Of a DNA stretch of 64,000 nt, positions 1 to 9,344 are shown piece after piece (within the stretch, counting starts at the first letter, position 1; every line of letters starts with the position of its first letter). The DNA lies in assembly GCA_004194705.1 (NCBI GenBank), contig SADC01000928.1:118187-182186 (forward strand). Direction: 5' to 3'. The stretch comes from Ditylenchus dipsaci (taxonomy: Eukaryota; Nematoda; Chromadorea; Rhabditida; Anguinidae). The translations under genes were made by a program, and so were the position numbers. Below the pieces are notes generated by a model, which searched no databases, was not told the DNA's origin, and worked only from the letters and a program-made list of their open reading frames with translations.

Positions 1-3000
1 GAAAACTACGGGCTTGTGAGTTTTACAAAATAAAATTTGGCAACCAAAGGCTAACTTGACATTTTTAGACGTTAAGACCTTATTATTGGGATTACTATAA
101 TCAAAACGACACTTACCCAATAACTATTGGTTTAAACACAATTTTCTGACATTTTGCGAACATTTTTCTTCCCCAATGACGAAATTGAAGGTTTAATTAA
201 ATGATTCAAAATTGAAGCTTATTTTATATACCAGATTTATAGGAGCTATACCTGAAAGTATATCTCAGTTGTGATCTTCCAACCTATGAACAAACCTTTA
301 TTTATGCCGAATTGTTTGCTCTGTTTAAGGAGATTGATAACCAGGTGGGAGATCACAGATAATACAGTGCTCATTATTTCTTCTATGACCCTTTAAGGTC
401 AAGTAAGTTTTTTTCAACATTTTCCAATAATATTGAATTTATTTTTTTAGAATACAGTCCGGTCTCGCTATAGCGGAACCACTCGGGACCAGCCTTGGAG
501 CGCCACTTAATCTAGGGTTCCATTGTAGCGAGGCTTTAAAGTGCGAAAAATCGTGGCAGCGGGCGGTGGGGGCTATAGCCTAACTAGCCTCCCCACCTCT
601 CCCGCCCTTGAATACTTCAATGAAAAAGCCATATGAACTGAATAAAAAAGCATTTTTTGTAGTGGGCTTCTGCGATGTAAATAGTTTAAAAAATCACAAA
701 TTTTAGGTTTGCTAACCGGATGACGAAAAACGGTTTAGACAAATAAAATGTTCTAAATTTCCTGAAAAAAATTAGCGCTGTTCACCAAACAAGTGGTTCC
801 ACTATATCATAAATATTCAACTTTCTTGTGACTAAGTTAGAGGTGCCATTATAGCGAGACTAAACTGTACAAAAAAAACAAAATACTAATCTGAGACCAG
901 TAAACTAACAAGGGAGCGACCCTGACTATGACCTGGGCGAACTTCGATGATGAAAATTTTCTGCGTATTCTTGTAGAGTGCGCCAAAATTCCTGACAAAT
1001 CTGGCTCCTGGGGTGGTATTCAGGACGGTTAGTAGAGTCAGTAGATCAAGAGTTACTCTTGATCCTACTCGCACTTGAAACGGGTTGAGTAGAGTTTAGG
1101 ATCATGAGTTACTCGTGATCCTACTCGCCCGTCTGAAACGAGTTGAGTAGATTACGAGTAACTCTTGATCCAAAACTCTACTAACCTACCTGAATACCAC
1201 TCCTGAGCACTGAAGGTCCACAAAATGTGGTACAAGGGTCACTGAAATTTATGAAACACCTCAATACTCTTATCATGGTTTTTCATAGCTTATGCTTAGG
1301 AGATGGGTCGTTCCTGAAAATTTTGTTGGCTTTCAGAGCTGGGGAGCCAGATTCAGAGGGAAATCGGGCACGCTCTGCCAGAATACGCCTATAAAGAAAA
1401 TTATCGTAATTACTCCAAGTCACGGTCAGCGTCCCTCAATTGTGAATTTGAATTAGATATGGAAATTTAGAAGTGATGGGCAGCTTACAAGAATGCCCTA
1501 CAAAGCAGCTAGCAAAGTAATCCAGGCAATACGAAAAAGTAGGTTGGCCATTTTAAAAACAAATGGTGATTCTAAAATGCTATTCACAGAAGTTTTCCGA
1601 TTAAAAATGATCCGAATTCACTTGCCTTGGTCGCAAGTAAAATGAGAGAGGCCCTGAAAATTCACATGTATGTAGCAGAAAACTTCCCGTGAGTTTTTTG
1701 TGCCGTTATAACTGACTGGTGTTAGGTCGGAAAAGTTCGGAATGGAATTTTAAGCTTATTATTCAAATAGAAGTATTGTTACAAGAAAATTTCAAAATGT
1801 GTTTTTCTAGCTCTGTTGACCTTTTTTTGAACGGTATATTTTTTCAGAATATTTTAAAAAGTGATTATTTGGCTTCAAACACATGTGAGGTCGATTTAAG
1901 ATGTTGACAGGTATTTTCAACACTTTAACTGATCAAAAGTTGAATAGGCAATGAAAGGTTAAATTAACATTGAAGGACCATAGCCATCGCCGACAACCAG
2001 AATTGCGAATGTTTGAATTCGCGCGGGACAGTTCTCTTTCATCTCGCACTGTACTCTTTTGACTTGCTTCGAATGACTCAAAAGAGTACAATGAAAGACG
2101 AAAGAGAAATGTCCTGCGCGAATTCAAACATTTGGAGTTCTCATTGTCTGCGACGGATATGGTCCTTTAAAGCATAAATTTGTAGCGCAGTTCAATAGCT
2201 ACAAAACCCTGTTCAAAAAATGATTTTTGAACTTCTGAGGATGGAGATATGGCATTTTAAAAACAATCAGATTCTTTAAAAATGACTAAAATCCAAGTTT
2301 TTTTAATTTTTTGGATTTTAGTCATTTTTTAAAAAACATGATTTTTTCCAAAAGACCATATCTCAACACTCAGATTTTCAAAAATCATTCTGTAAAACAA
2401 GTTTTGTAGCTCTTGCCGACTCAAATTATGACCGGTTAAAGGAGGAGACTACTTCCTTAGGTGTTATTTGACATTCTTATTTTTAAACATTTAAGCATGT
2501 TTATGAAATGAGACTTAAAGTTTTTTGTATAACATGGGTTAAATTATGTTTTCTTACAATCAAAAAGCTTTCCAAAACTAAAATCTCTCCAAACTCACCT
2601 TAGTCAGCCCATGTAATACCATTTCATGAAGTTGTAGAGAAAAATCTTTGAGTAGAGCACATTTTTCCGGAAATTCGGTCTATTTAGAGACTTTTCTATA
2701 CAACTTTATGAAATGGTATTACATGAGTTAACAGCTCAATTAAAAGCAGAGATCTGAAGCTACAAGCTAATTAGAAAAGTCTAAAAAATTTGATAAAAAA
2801 TAGACATCGAAAATTTTAGGGGTAAAATGTTAAAATTTATGGGGCGAATAATTCGTTTGGTGGGATAAATTACATACAACTGAGGTGATTTCGGAGATAT
2901 TTTAGTCTTTGGAGATACTCTAATAGTATAAAAAACATGATTCAAATTATATTGTACGAAATTCGCTATGTTACAAGGGTGCATACACGTTTGTCCAAAA

Positions 3001-6000
3001 TTGGACAAAAGTGGACCAACGTCTTATGTCCAAAGAGTATTTTTCTCTAAGCCAACTTTTTTCATTTTTCACCTATTTCAAACCTTTTGCACCGACAATA
3101 CCGAAGATATTTGGCCGCTTCGCGGCCAAAGACCAACACACTCCTCATTGCAATGGATTGGGGTGTGAAGAAATCAAAAAAACTGAAAAAGGTAGGCTTA
3201 GAAAAAAGTACTCTTTGGACATAAGACGTTTGTCCACATTTGTCCAATTTTGGACAAAAGTGGACAAACGCCCCTATGCCTGTTACAAGTCAAAATGACG
3301 TTTGAATTTTTAAAACAAGAATGTCAAAAAACCCTAAAGAAGTAGTCTCCTCCTTTAAAGTGATGAAAATGTGTTTGGACTTTTAAGTTTGACTTGTTTT
3401 TTTTAATATCCTGAAAACATTTTATATACCATTTGAAAAAAGGTGAACAGATCTAACGGGTGGTCAAAAAGTTCCCGATGGATTTTCAAAGCTTTATTTT
3501 TTATCATTTTTCTTATCATATCTCTGATCTGTTGATGCCATTTTGTAGCCTGAAACTCCTCTTTCATTTGATATATCATTCTACTAATACAGTTTAACAA
3601 ATATGGCTGACCTACGCGCTGGAATAGTTAGACTGCATCAGCACATCAGACTGCATGGGGTGACAATGCTGCGATCAAAGGTGACATGGTGCCCAACTCC
3701 CCCGACTTGAATGTGATGGACTACTTTGGATGGCCGTACTTGCAGTCCAAAGCATACTCCAAGCCACACAAGTCAATTGCTGCCCTAAAAGCTTCACTGG
3801 TGAAAGAATGGGACGAACTTCCACAAGAGATGATCCAAAAAGCCATTGACAACTTTCCAAAACGATTAAAGAAATGTATTGATGCAAATGGTGGTCATTT
3901 TGTTGAGTAAAATAAACGTGTGACATGTCGTTTGAAAGAGGAAGAACAGGGCTACAAATAATACTAAACTTCTAAAAATATGATAAAAAAATGATAAAAA
4001 ATGAAGCTTTGAAAATCCATCGGGAACTTTTTGACCACCCGTTACAAAACCCTCATTTTGAAATTTTCTTGTAAAAATAATTTTATTTCAAATAATCAGC
4101 TCAAAAGTCCATTCCGAACTTATCTAACACCAGTTACCTAAATTTTATACAAGGAACTTTAGATGCGCTCTCAAAGCTCTCGTGGAAGATAATTTTCACG
4201 GAACTAACGCACTACTAAAGGCATCTAGACATATACAAATCAATCTAGTCCAGCTGGTTTGTGATTTTGCAGAACATTTTACTGTTTATAAATACAATGT
4301 AGTCTTGTTGAGCCAAAACGCTTAAAGCTTGTTTTTTCGCCGATTTCCGCTTCGCTGCCAGGGTTTAACATCACCACCGTTGAGTCTAAAAACTGAAAGC
4401 GTTCTAACTTTACCGGTTCTTTTTGTAAATGTCACAGTTTTGCCGTGAAGACCTGACACTCAACATCCTCAAAAGACCATACTTGTTCGTGACAATGAGA
4501 ATTCGGCAAATTCAAATGCGCGCGGGACACTTTTTTTACTCCAAAAATATTGTTTCAATTATGTATTGTTGGTATATCACAATAAAAACAAACTATTTAT
4601 ATCAGCGGCCTAGTAGTTCAGTAGTGCAGTAGCGCTGTGTGGTGATTGTCAATCTTAGGTCAGAGATGAGCATTTGAGCCTATTCTTTATTCAGACTGTC
4701 AAAACAGAACTGGAAAAAGTTTGAAAAAATGGGACTGAAAAAGTGTCGCTCTAGGTGGAGACGAACTTTTAAGGTGTATGTTATTGGGAGACTCGACCAG
4801 GGATGAGCTTTTGTAACTATTTGCGGGAAATGGTTACAAATTTTCGCATTTTAAAAATAGTCACAGCCTGTAACTATTTTGAGTTTTGTAACTATTCTTG
4901 TAAATATTTCTCGTCACCATAGTAATAATTTAAAAAAATAGTTACAGCGTGTAACAATTTTTGTCTTTACTGTAGTTTCTCGTCACGAAATCAGCAATTA
5001 TAAAAAATAATGCAATTTGATCAATTTTTCAAAAGATTCAGGGGTAGGCGAAAACCAGATGACTTAGGACCAGTGTTGGCGATTCGGCTCGCGCGAGCCG
5101 CGAAAGATGGTAATAATCGCAGAATTTGCATGACATATTGCTCGCGAGCTATTTAGCTCGCAGCCAATAAATTTGGCTCGCGATTTCCTCGCTCATTTTT
5201 TTTCAAATGCTATCTCTCACGAGCCAACGAGCCAAATTGCCAACACTGCTTAGGACTTACTCTAGGATGGCCAAAAGCCAAAAATAATTCTTTTTAGGGG
5301 TTTACTAGAGGGGGTGAACTTTTCGCGAAAAATCGATGGAGCGGATCAGAATTCCAGTCAGATGGGCTTCATTGCTCAGAAATTTAGTTTGGGGTGTTTT
5401 AAAGTGTAATTACGGACAATTCTGAGCGATAAAATTCATCTGACTGGAATTCTGATCCGCTCCATCGATTTTTCGCGAAAAGTTCACCCCCTCTAGTAAT
5501 ATATTTATGTCGGTACATAATAAATAATTAGATATAAAAATAATTTCGGAATAAAAAATGTCCCGCGCGCATTTAAATTTGCGAAATTAAGATTGAGAAA
5601 AAGTCGTCAAAATCACGGTCAAAAAAGATATCAGACCAAGCAATTAAATTAACTTGAAAGTGTTTCATCTTGCAGCTAACAATTTAGGAAATTGTAGCAG
5701 GTCTTTGCGCTTTCAATGCAGCAAATAGTAGCGCCGAAGCTATTAAGCTTGAATTTAGCCATATCAATGACATGGTTGTGAGTATTGTGAACAAAATGCA
5801 GAAATGGATACCCCTCCAGCTGGTAGTCTAAATAAATTTAACAAATCTACCGAAAAATTTATTTCTATATTAAGAACATGACCTGGCCCTCGATCTCAAC
5901 TGTTGCTGCAAAAACATCCATTTACGAGCAGGAGGAGATTAATCCATCTAGTTACAACAAAGTGGCAGATCGTGTAAAAAGCGCAGTTGATAAAGTTGGT

Positions 6001-8881
6001 TTTCCCGGGTCAGTTTTTATCGTAATCTTTTAGCACTTAATTTTCGCGCTACAAGTTAGTTGACTGTAAAATTTCAGTTATGACCACCAAGTTGTAATCT
6101 GGTCCAACAATGTTCAGTTCGGAGCAATATGTCCTAGTGATAGCTGCATTAATATTGTTGACTACAAGAACATAAATGCTTTAATAGTAAGAAGCAGAGA
6201 AACCAGTCGTTTCAATACATCACTACAAATTAACCAATGGCTACAAGATAACGGTGAAAAAGTAACACAAATTTTGAAGTAAGTGTTAGCAAATTTTGAA
6301 GTAATGCTCTAATAGACCGACATGTGGTGGGTTATATTTCAGTCAACCGAAAATCGGAAATGTTTGAAATCAATCTCGAGATTTTCGGGTGAAAGCCTAA
6401 AATCCAAGAAATGAAATCGGTAGAGCTTGTGGGAGTTAAGAAAATGCAAAAAACAGCTTTGCGAAAAGTTTCTTCAAAATTTCTTCTGAGATATAGGTAA
6501 TCGATAAAGGCGCTATCGGGTTATTAAATATTGTCGACCTATCAGAAAATTAACCGTAATTCCCTTTTTGATTCAGTAATCTAAAAGACAAACCGTCTTT
6601 TCAACAAAAACCATATTTCAAAAATCGATTATATCTTTTTAATATTAAAAAAAAATCCTTCAAGAGGCATGCTTATCGCCGAAGGCAATATTTTAGAACG
6701 CGGACACCAGTGGAGTTCAAACAAAAATTAAATGTCGCATTTTAGTAAAAGTGAAGGAAAAACAGTGCTCCCAATCGGAGTGTAACTGACAACCGACCTT
6801 TACAGACCACAGCGTGTCAAAACCTTATATGCTGTCAGATACACATTGGCGTTGTGTTTTTGAATTTTTAATGCTTATTTGTGATTTTTCTAAATCTTGG
6901 TTTCTATGACATGACAGATAATTCGTTATCATTGAAATCATCAAAAATCAAAATTTTGTCTGGTAAAAAACAATGCATGACCAGATTTTGATTGAAAACT
7001 GCATTTCTAGTACCATTTTTTGAGTTCATTTGCTCAACCATAATTTCTTCATTTTTTTGCAGCATTTTCTAGCTTTTAGTCGCTTCACTTTTTTTGCATG
7101 CTTCTGCATGTTTTGTGGTCATCATCACCGAAAAAACCCCAGAAATGTATTGAAATTCTGTTTTTTTTCTATAATCTTTTTTTTCTATAGATACGGAGGG
7201 AGATATGAATAAAAGCAGTTTGCCAATGAATATCTAGAAGTAGTAATTCAAAACGAAATTGGCGAAATGCACACAACTGAAATGTATAATAAAGAAAACA
7301 AAAACACACAAACGTAAAACTGAAACTTAGCTTTTGATCGGTATAATATGTTTATGATCAAACATTAAAAAATGGATAATATTTTTTTCTCACCACAAAT
7401 ACACTGCGAATGCACCGCAAATTATTTTTTTCTCACCGCAATTTGATCTTCCCGCAAAATACTTCTTTCTCGCCGCAAAATACTTTTTTCTCACAGCAAA
7501 ATACTTTTTTCTCACCGCAAAAATACTTTTTTCCCCCCGCAAACCTAATTTCTGTTTAAGACCAACCAAATTTTGCATAATTTTGCAAGAATTCAAAATT
7601 TTCAGTCAGGAAACAACTTGGATCCCTCAGAATCCCACCCAGAATGGCCAGAAGCCCCTGAAAGTTGTTTTTTTTGAGGGTTTACTAAAGGGGTAAACTT
7701 TTTGCGAAAATTCGATTGAGCGGATCAGATTTCGGGTCCGATCGGCTCAATCGCCCACAACTCCACCCTGAACCACTCGAAACCACTATAAACCTATAAT
7801 TTTAAGCGATTAAGCCGATCGGACCCGAAATCTGATCCGCTCAATCGAATTTTCGCAAAAGTTTACCCCCCCCTTTAGTAAACCCCCAAAAAAACCAACT
7901 TTTAGGGGCTTCTGGCCATTCTGGGGTGGGATTCTGAGGGATCCAAGTTGTTTCCTGACTGAAAAATTCAAATTCTTGCAAAATTATGCAAAATTTGGTT
8001 GGTCTTAGACAGAAATTAGGTTTGCGGGGGAAAAAAGTATTTTTGCGGTGAGAAAAAAGTATTTTGCGGTGAGAAAAAGTATTTTGCGGGAAGATCAAAT
8101 TGCGGTGAGAAAAAATAATTTGCGGTGATTTTCAAGTGTTTTGCGGTGAGAAAAAAATACCATCCTTAAAAAATTCATCGAAAAAATGAAAAATTGGGAT
8201 CGAACAATTGTCGCATGGTCTCGACACGAAACTCATAATTTAAAACTGAATTTGAACTTGGATCTGACGCTTGACACGCTGCGAGACAGCATCCCAAGTG
8301 CACCCTCTTCAAAGAGTATAATTATCTCTAACCGAAATTCGGTTAGATAACACATATTCTTTGGCGGTTATACCCTTAGGGAACTCATACTCTTTGGAGG
8401 GAGGGGGTGCAACTTGGATTTTACGCTTTTACAGTACGCCGCCGACGCTTTTCCACTGAGCCACTGACGCTATATTTTTTTGGGAGTGTTTTTATTCCTT
8501 TTCACAAGAGGGACTCAACAAATTTGCATTTTAACATAATTCCATTTAGAATTAACGTGGTACCCGCCTTTCAAAATATGGCCATCGGTGGCCATCATGA
8601 GCCTCAAAACTTGAAAAATTCTACATTTAGTGACAATGTAAGCAATGGAAACCTAACCTACATTCTGCACCAAGTAAATACCACTATGAAATGTTGTCAA
8701 TAAAACTATGTTCCGAGCCGCTCTCATCATTAAAAACCAAAATTTATTGGCTTCGAAAACCATAATCAACACTGGAAAAGACAGCTTTAAAGAATGGATA
8801 AATTCAACTAAGAACACCGTAGATTATTTTTACAACGGAGTTGTGTGGGCAACTCGCTTTAAATTGTTTTTCTTTGCATAG
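1..8881 (+). CDS. Gene A copy 1 (A1), secreted-protein family, 5' partial
   Basis: Function not recognised. This copy is missing its signal-peptide exon and enters the window in the last 15 nt of the exon that corresponds to exon 3 of A2. Exons inferred by alignment to A2 and splice sites: 1-15, one ending near 195, 243-402, 1471-1688, 4163-about 4305, 5688-5822, 5875-6008, 6078-6278 and 8631-8881. The 52-nt intron at 5823-5874 and the intron at 6009-6077 are almost identical in A2. Motifs include SCDLPTYEQ in the 243 exon, ICPSDSC in the 6078 exon and NQNLLASKTIINTG in the last exon. Breaks against A2 include a lost C near 1481 and a changed end near 8850. Intron space is filled with nested transposons. 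Whether it is functional is unclear; several breaks look like indel errors. Confidence 0.75.
455..867. mobile_element. pogo/Tigger-like MITE in A1 intron
   Basis: Ends read CAGTCCGGTCTCGCTATAG and, reversed, CAGTTTAGTCTCGCTATAA, and TA dinucleotides flank both (453-454, 868-869). A related insertion occupies the same intron position in A2 (19164-19610), with a shared internal segment starting GGAACCACTCGGGAC. The insertion therefore predates the gene duplication. No coding capacity seen. Confidence 0.8.
910..1437. mobile_element. TIR element, AAGGGAG family
   Basis: Imperfect terminal inverted repeats: AAGGGAGCGACCCTGACTAT at the left and the complement of GGTCAGCGTCCCT at the right. A second copy lies at 42943-43133. 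It is absent from the corresponding A2 intron, so it inserted after the duplication. It contains a nested inverted element at about 1008-1207 whose arms start GGAGTGGTATTCAGG and whose middle repeats a unit containing GAGTTACTC. Confidence 0.7.
1008..1207. repeat. Nested foldback with short tandem units
   Basis: Arms pair between CTCCTGGGGTGGTATTCAGG (left) and CCTGAATACCACTCCTGAG (right). The loop holds repeated units of the type GAGTAGAGTTTAGGATC and GAGTTACTCGTGATCC. It lies within the 910-1437 element. Confidence 0.6.
1974..2166. mobile_element. TTAA-type MITE, GGACCATA family
   Basis: Short copy of the AGGACCATA family with inner arms ending GCGCGGGACA. The right flank is TTAA and the left flank is TTGA, which could be a mutated duplication. 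Larger relatives are at 4473-5600 and 12740-13482. Confidence 0.65.
2440..3354. mobile_element. TTAA-type MITE, AGGAGGAGACT family
   Basis: Perfect inverted ends, AGGAGGAGACTACTTCC and its complement, flanked on both sides by TTAA (2436-2439 and 3355-3358). The TTAA duplication and AGG..CCT ends suggest piggyBac- or Kolobok-type mobilisation. It carries the 2978-3280 element inside it. Confidence 0.8.
2978..3280. mobile_element. GG..CC foldback with 9-bp TSD TGTTACAAG
   Basis: Flanked by an exact 9-bp duplication, TGTTACAAG (2969-2977 and 3281-3289). It starts GGTGCATACACGTTTGTCC and ends with the complement of GGCATAGGGGCGTTTGTCC. Subterminal sequence repeats GGACAAAAGTGG-type units in both arms, the same plan as the Merlin element at 53480. 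Confidence 0.85.
3456..4042. mobile_element. Tc1/mariner element, internally deleted
   Basis: Long inverted repeats starting ACGGGTGGTCAAAAAGTTCC on both ends, flanked by TA (3454-3455, 4043-4044). Only the 3' third of a transposase gene remains (3686-3910). It is nested in the 1715-4134 composite. Confidence 0.9.
3686..3910 (+). pseudogene. Mariner-family transposase, C-terminal fragment
   Basis: A 74-residue open stretch ending about 130 bp before the right inverted repeat. It begins in the conserved NSPDLN..DYF block holding the third catalytic acid (here D, as in DDxD mariner relatives), followed by K..SIAALKASL and a C-terminus of the form FPKRLKKCIDANGGHF. The first two catalytic aspartates and the DNA-binding domain are gone, so it cannot encode an active enzyme. 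Confidence 0.85.
4600..4667 (+). repeat. Decayed tRNA-like core
   Basis: Aligns with the tRNA-like core at 13288-13352: TAGTTCAGTAGTGCAGTAG corresponds to its box-A region and GCGCTGTGTGGTGA to its middle. The B box is worn to TCTTAGGTCAGAG. Probably a tRNA-derived SINE relic shared by this element family. Confidence 0.5.
5071..5248. mobile_element. hAT MITE with 8-bp TSD CTTAGGAC
   Basis: Ends CAGTGTTGGCGATTCGGCTC and, reversed, CAGTGTTGGCAATTTGGCTC, flanked by an exact 8-bp duplication CTTAGGAC (5063-5070, 5249-5256). The CAGTGTTGG start and 8-bp duplication are hallmarks of hAT elements. The body is rich in GGCTCG repeats. Confidence 0.9.
5301..5499. repeat. Foldback core, TTACTAGAGGGGG type
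   Basis: A near-perfect hairpin: arms run from TTACTAGAGGGGGTGAAC through GATGGAGCGGATCAGA and back. The same core, diverged, is the centre of the unrelated outer element at 7374-8165 (about 7680-7890 there). Confidence 0.75.
6808..8282. mobile_element. CACAGCGTGTCAA element
   Basis: Inverted ends CACAGCGTGTCAA at the left and TTGACACGCTG at the right. Internal sequence (TGCTGTCAGATACACATTGG at the left, GTCTCGACACGAAACT at the right) is shared with the copy at 27690-28967. No coding capacity seen. The 7374-8165 element is nested in it. Confidence 0.7.
7374..8165. mobile_element. GG..CC foldback with 9-bp TSD TTAAAAAAT
   Basis: Exact 9-bp flanking duplication TTAAAAAAT. Ends are GGATAATATTTTTTTCTCACC-like (left) and the complement starting GGATGGTATTTTTTTC (right). 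Each arm carries several copies of a unit of the form GCGGTGAGAAAAAAGTATT, and the centre is the TTACTA(A/G)AGGGG core also seen at 5301-5499. Confidence 0.88.
8292..8418. repeat. Small foldback, CCAAGTGCACCCTC
   Basis: Arms CCCAAGTGCACCCTC and GAGGGGGTGCAACTTGG, with an inner hairpin AACCGAAATTCGGTT. Ends resemble those of the element at 12890-13287. Confidence 0.6.
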
Positions 8882-9284
8882 ATATTTTTTGTAAATAGAA
8901 TACTTCAACCAAATAAAACAAATAAAAGATTGTTGTTTTTACTGCTAAGTTAAGATCTATTAATGTGCGGTTCTTAAACGGATCAAGTAGACAACTGATA
9001 AAAAACTATTTGACAAAAAAATCGGACACGGATGATAGCTGTCCGGCAACAGTTTTAGTAACAGTTCTCATTTTAGTCTTTTGTGGCTTTGAAAGTGCCT
9101 GTTTTTTTTAATTTTTATAAAATTATATTTTATTAAAAAAGCGCGAATTTGAAGTTTGTGGGATAAATGATGTATTACAGTCTGCAAAGTCGTAATTTAA
9201 AAAAATAGTAAAAAGTGTTATTTATTTGTTTTACAGTATTAAATATTGGCAAAAGAAAAGGAACAGCTGTTTCACTTAAGCTAA
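8882..9284. other. A1-B1 intergenic region
   Basis: About 400 bp. AATAAA-type signals at about 8911-8925 follow the A1 end. The strong acceptor-like tract TTTATTTGTTTTACAG ends near 9236, about 50 bp before the first B1 ATG, with no clear upstream donor. It could be a 5'-UTR intron or a trans-splice acceptor. Confidence 0.5.
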
Positions 9285-9344
9285 ATGACCTGGATAAAAG
9301 TTTGTTTATTGATATGTTTGTTGTGTCCACTTAATTATTTTGAA

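Larger units (their letters stand above)
1715..4134. mobile_element. Composite mariner-like foldback holding nested elements
   Basis: Ends are ACTGGTGTTAGGTCGG at the left and the complement ACTGGTGTTAGATAAGTTCG at the right; both then continue into GTTCGGAATGGA. Inner arms carry AGATATGGCATTTT and ACCATATCTCAACACTCAG, also seen in the elements at 23500-24301 and 50258-50886. It sits in the A1 intron after the 1471 exon and is absent from A2. At least four other elements lie inside it (1974-2166, 2440-3354, 2978-3280, 3456-4042). Confidence 0.65.
4473..5600. mobile_element. GGACCATA-family element, degraded copy
   Basis: The left arm reads GACCATACTTGTTCGTGACA and runs into GCGCGCGGGACAC. 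The right arm has TGTCCCGCGCGC and then decays. It matches the better-preserved 12740-13482 copy. Inside are a decayed tRNA-like core, a patch repeating GTAACTATTTTT (about 4805-5000), a hAT MITE (5071-5248) and a foldback (5301-5499). Confidence 0.6.
6664..8613. mobile_element. GGCATGC-type element, multiply invaded
   Basis: Left end AGGCATGCTTATCGCC..CGGACACCAG; right end reads, reversed, GAGGCTCATGATGGCC..GGCGGGTACC. Same family as 48162-48430. It has been invaded by 6808-8282, which in turn holds 7374-8165. The right arm has a box-A-like TGGCTCAGTGG on the minus strand (near 8468), and a further foldback sits at 8292-8418. Confidence 0.55.
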
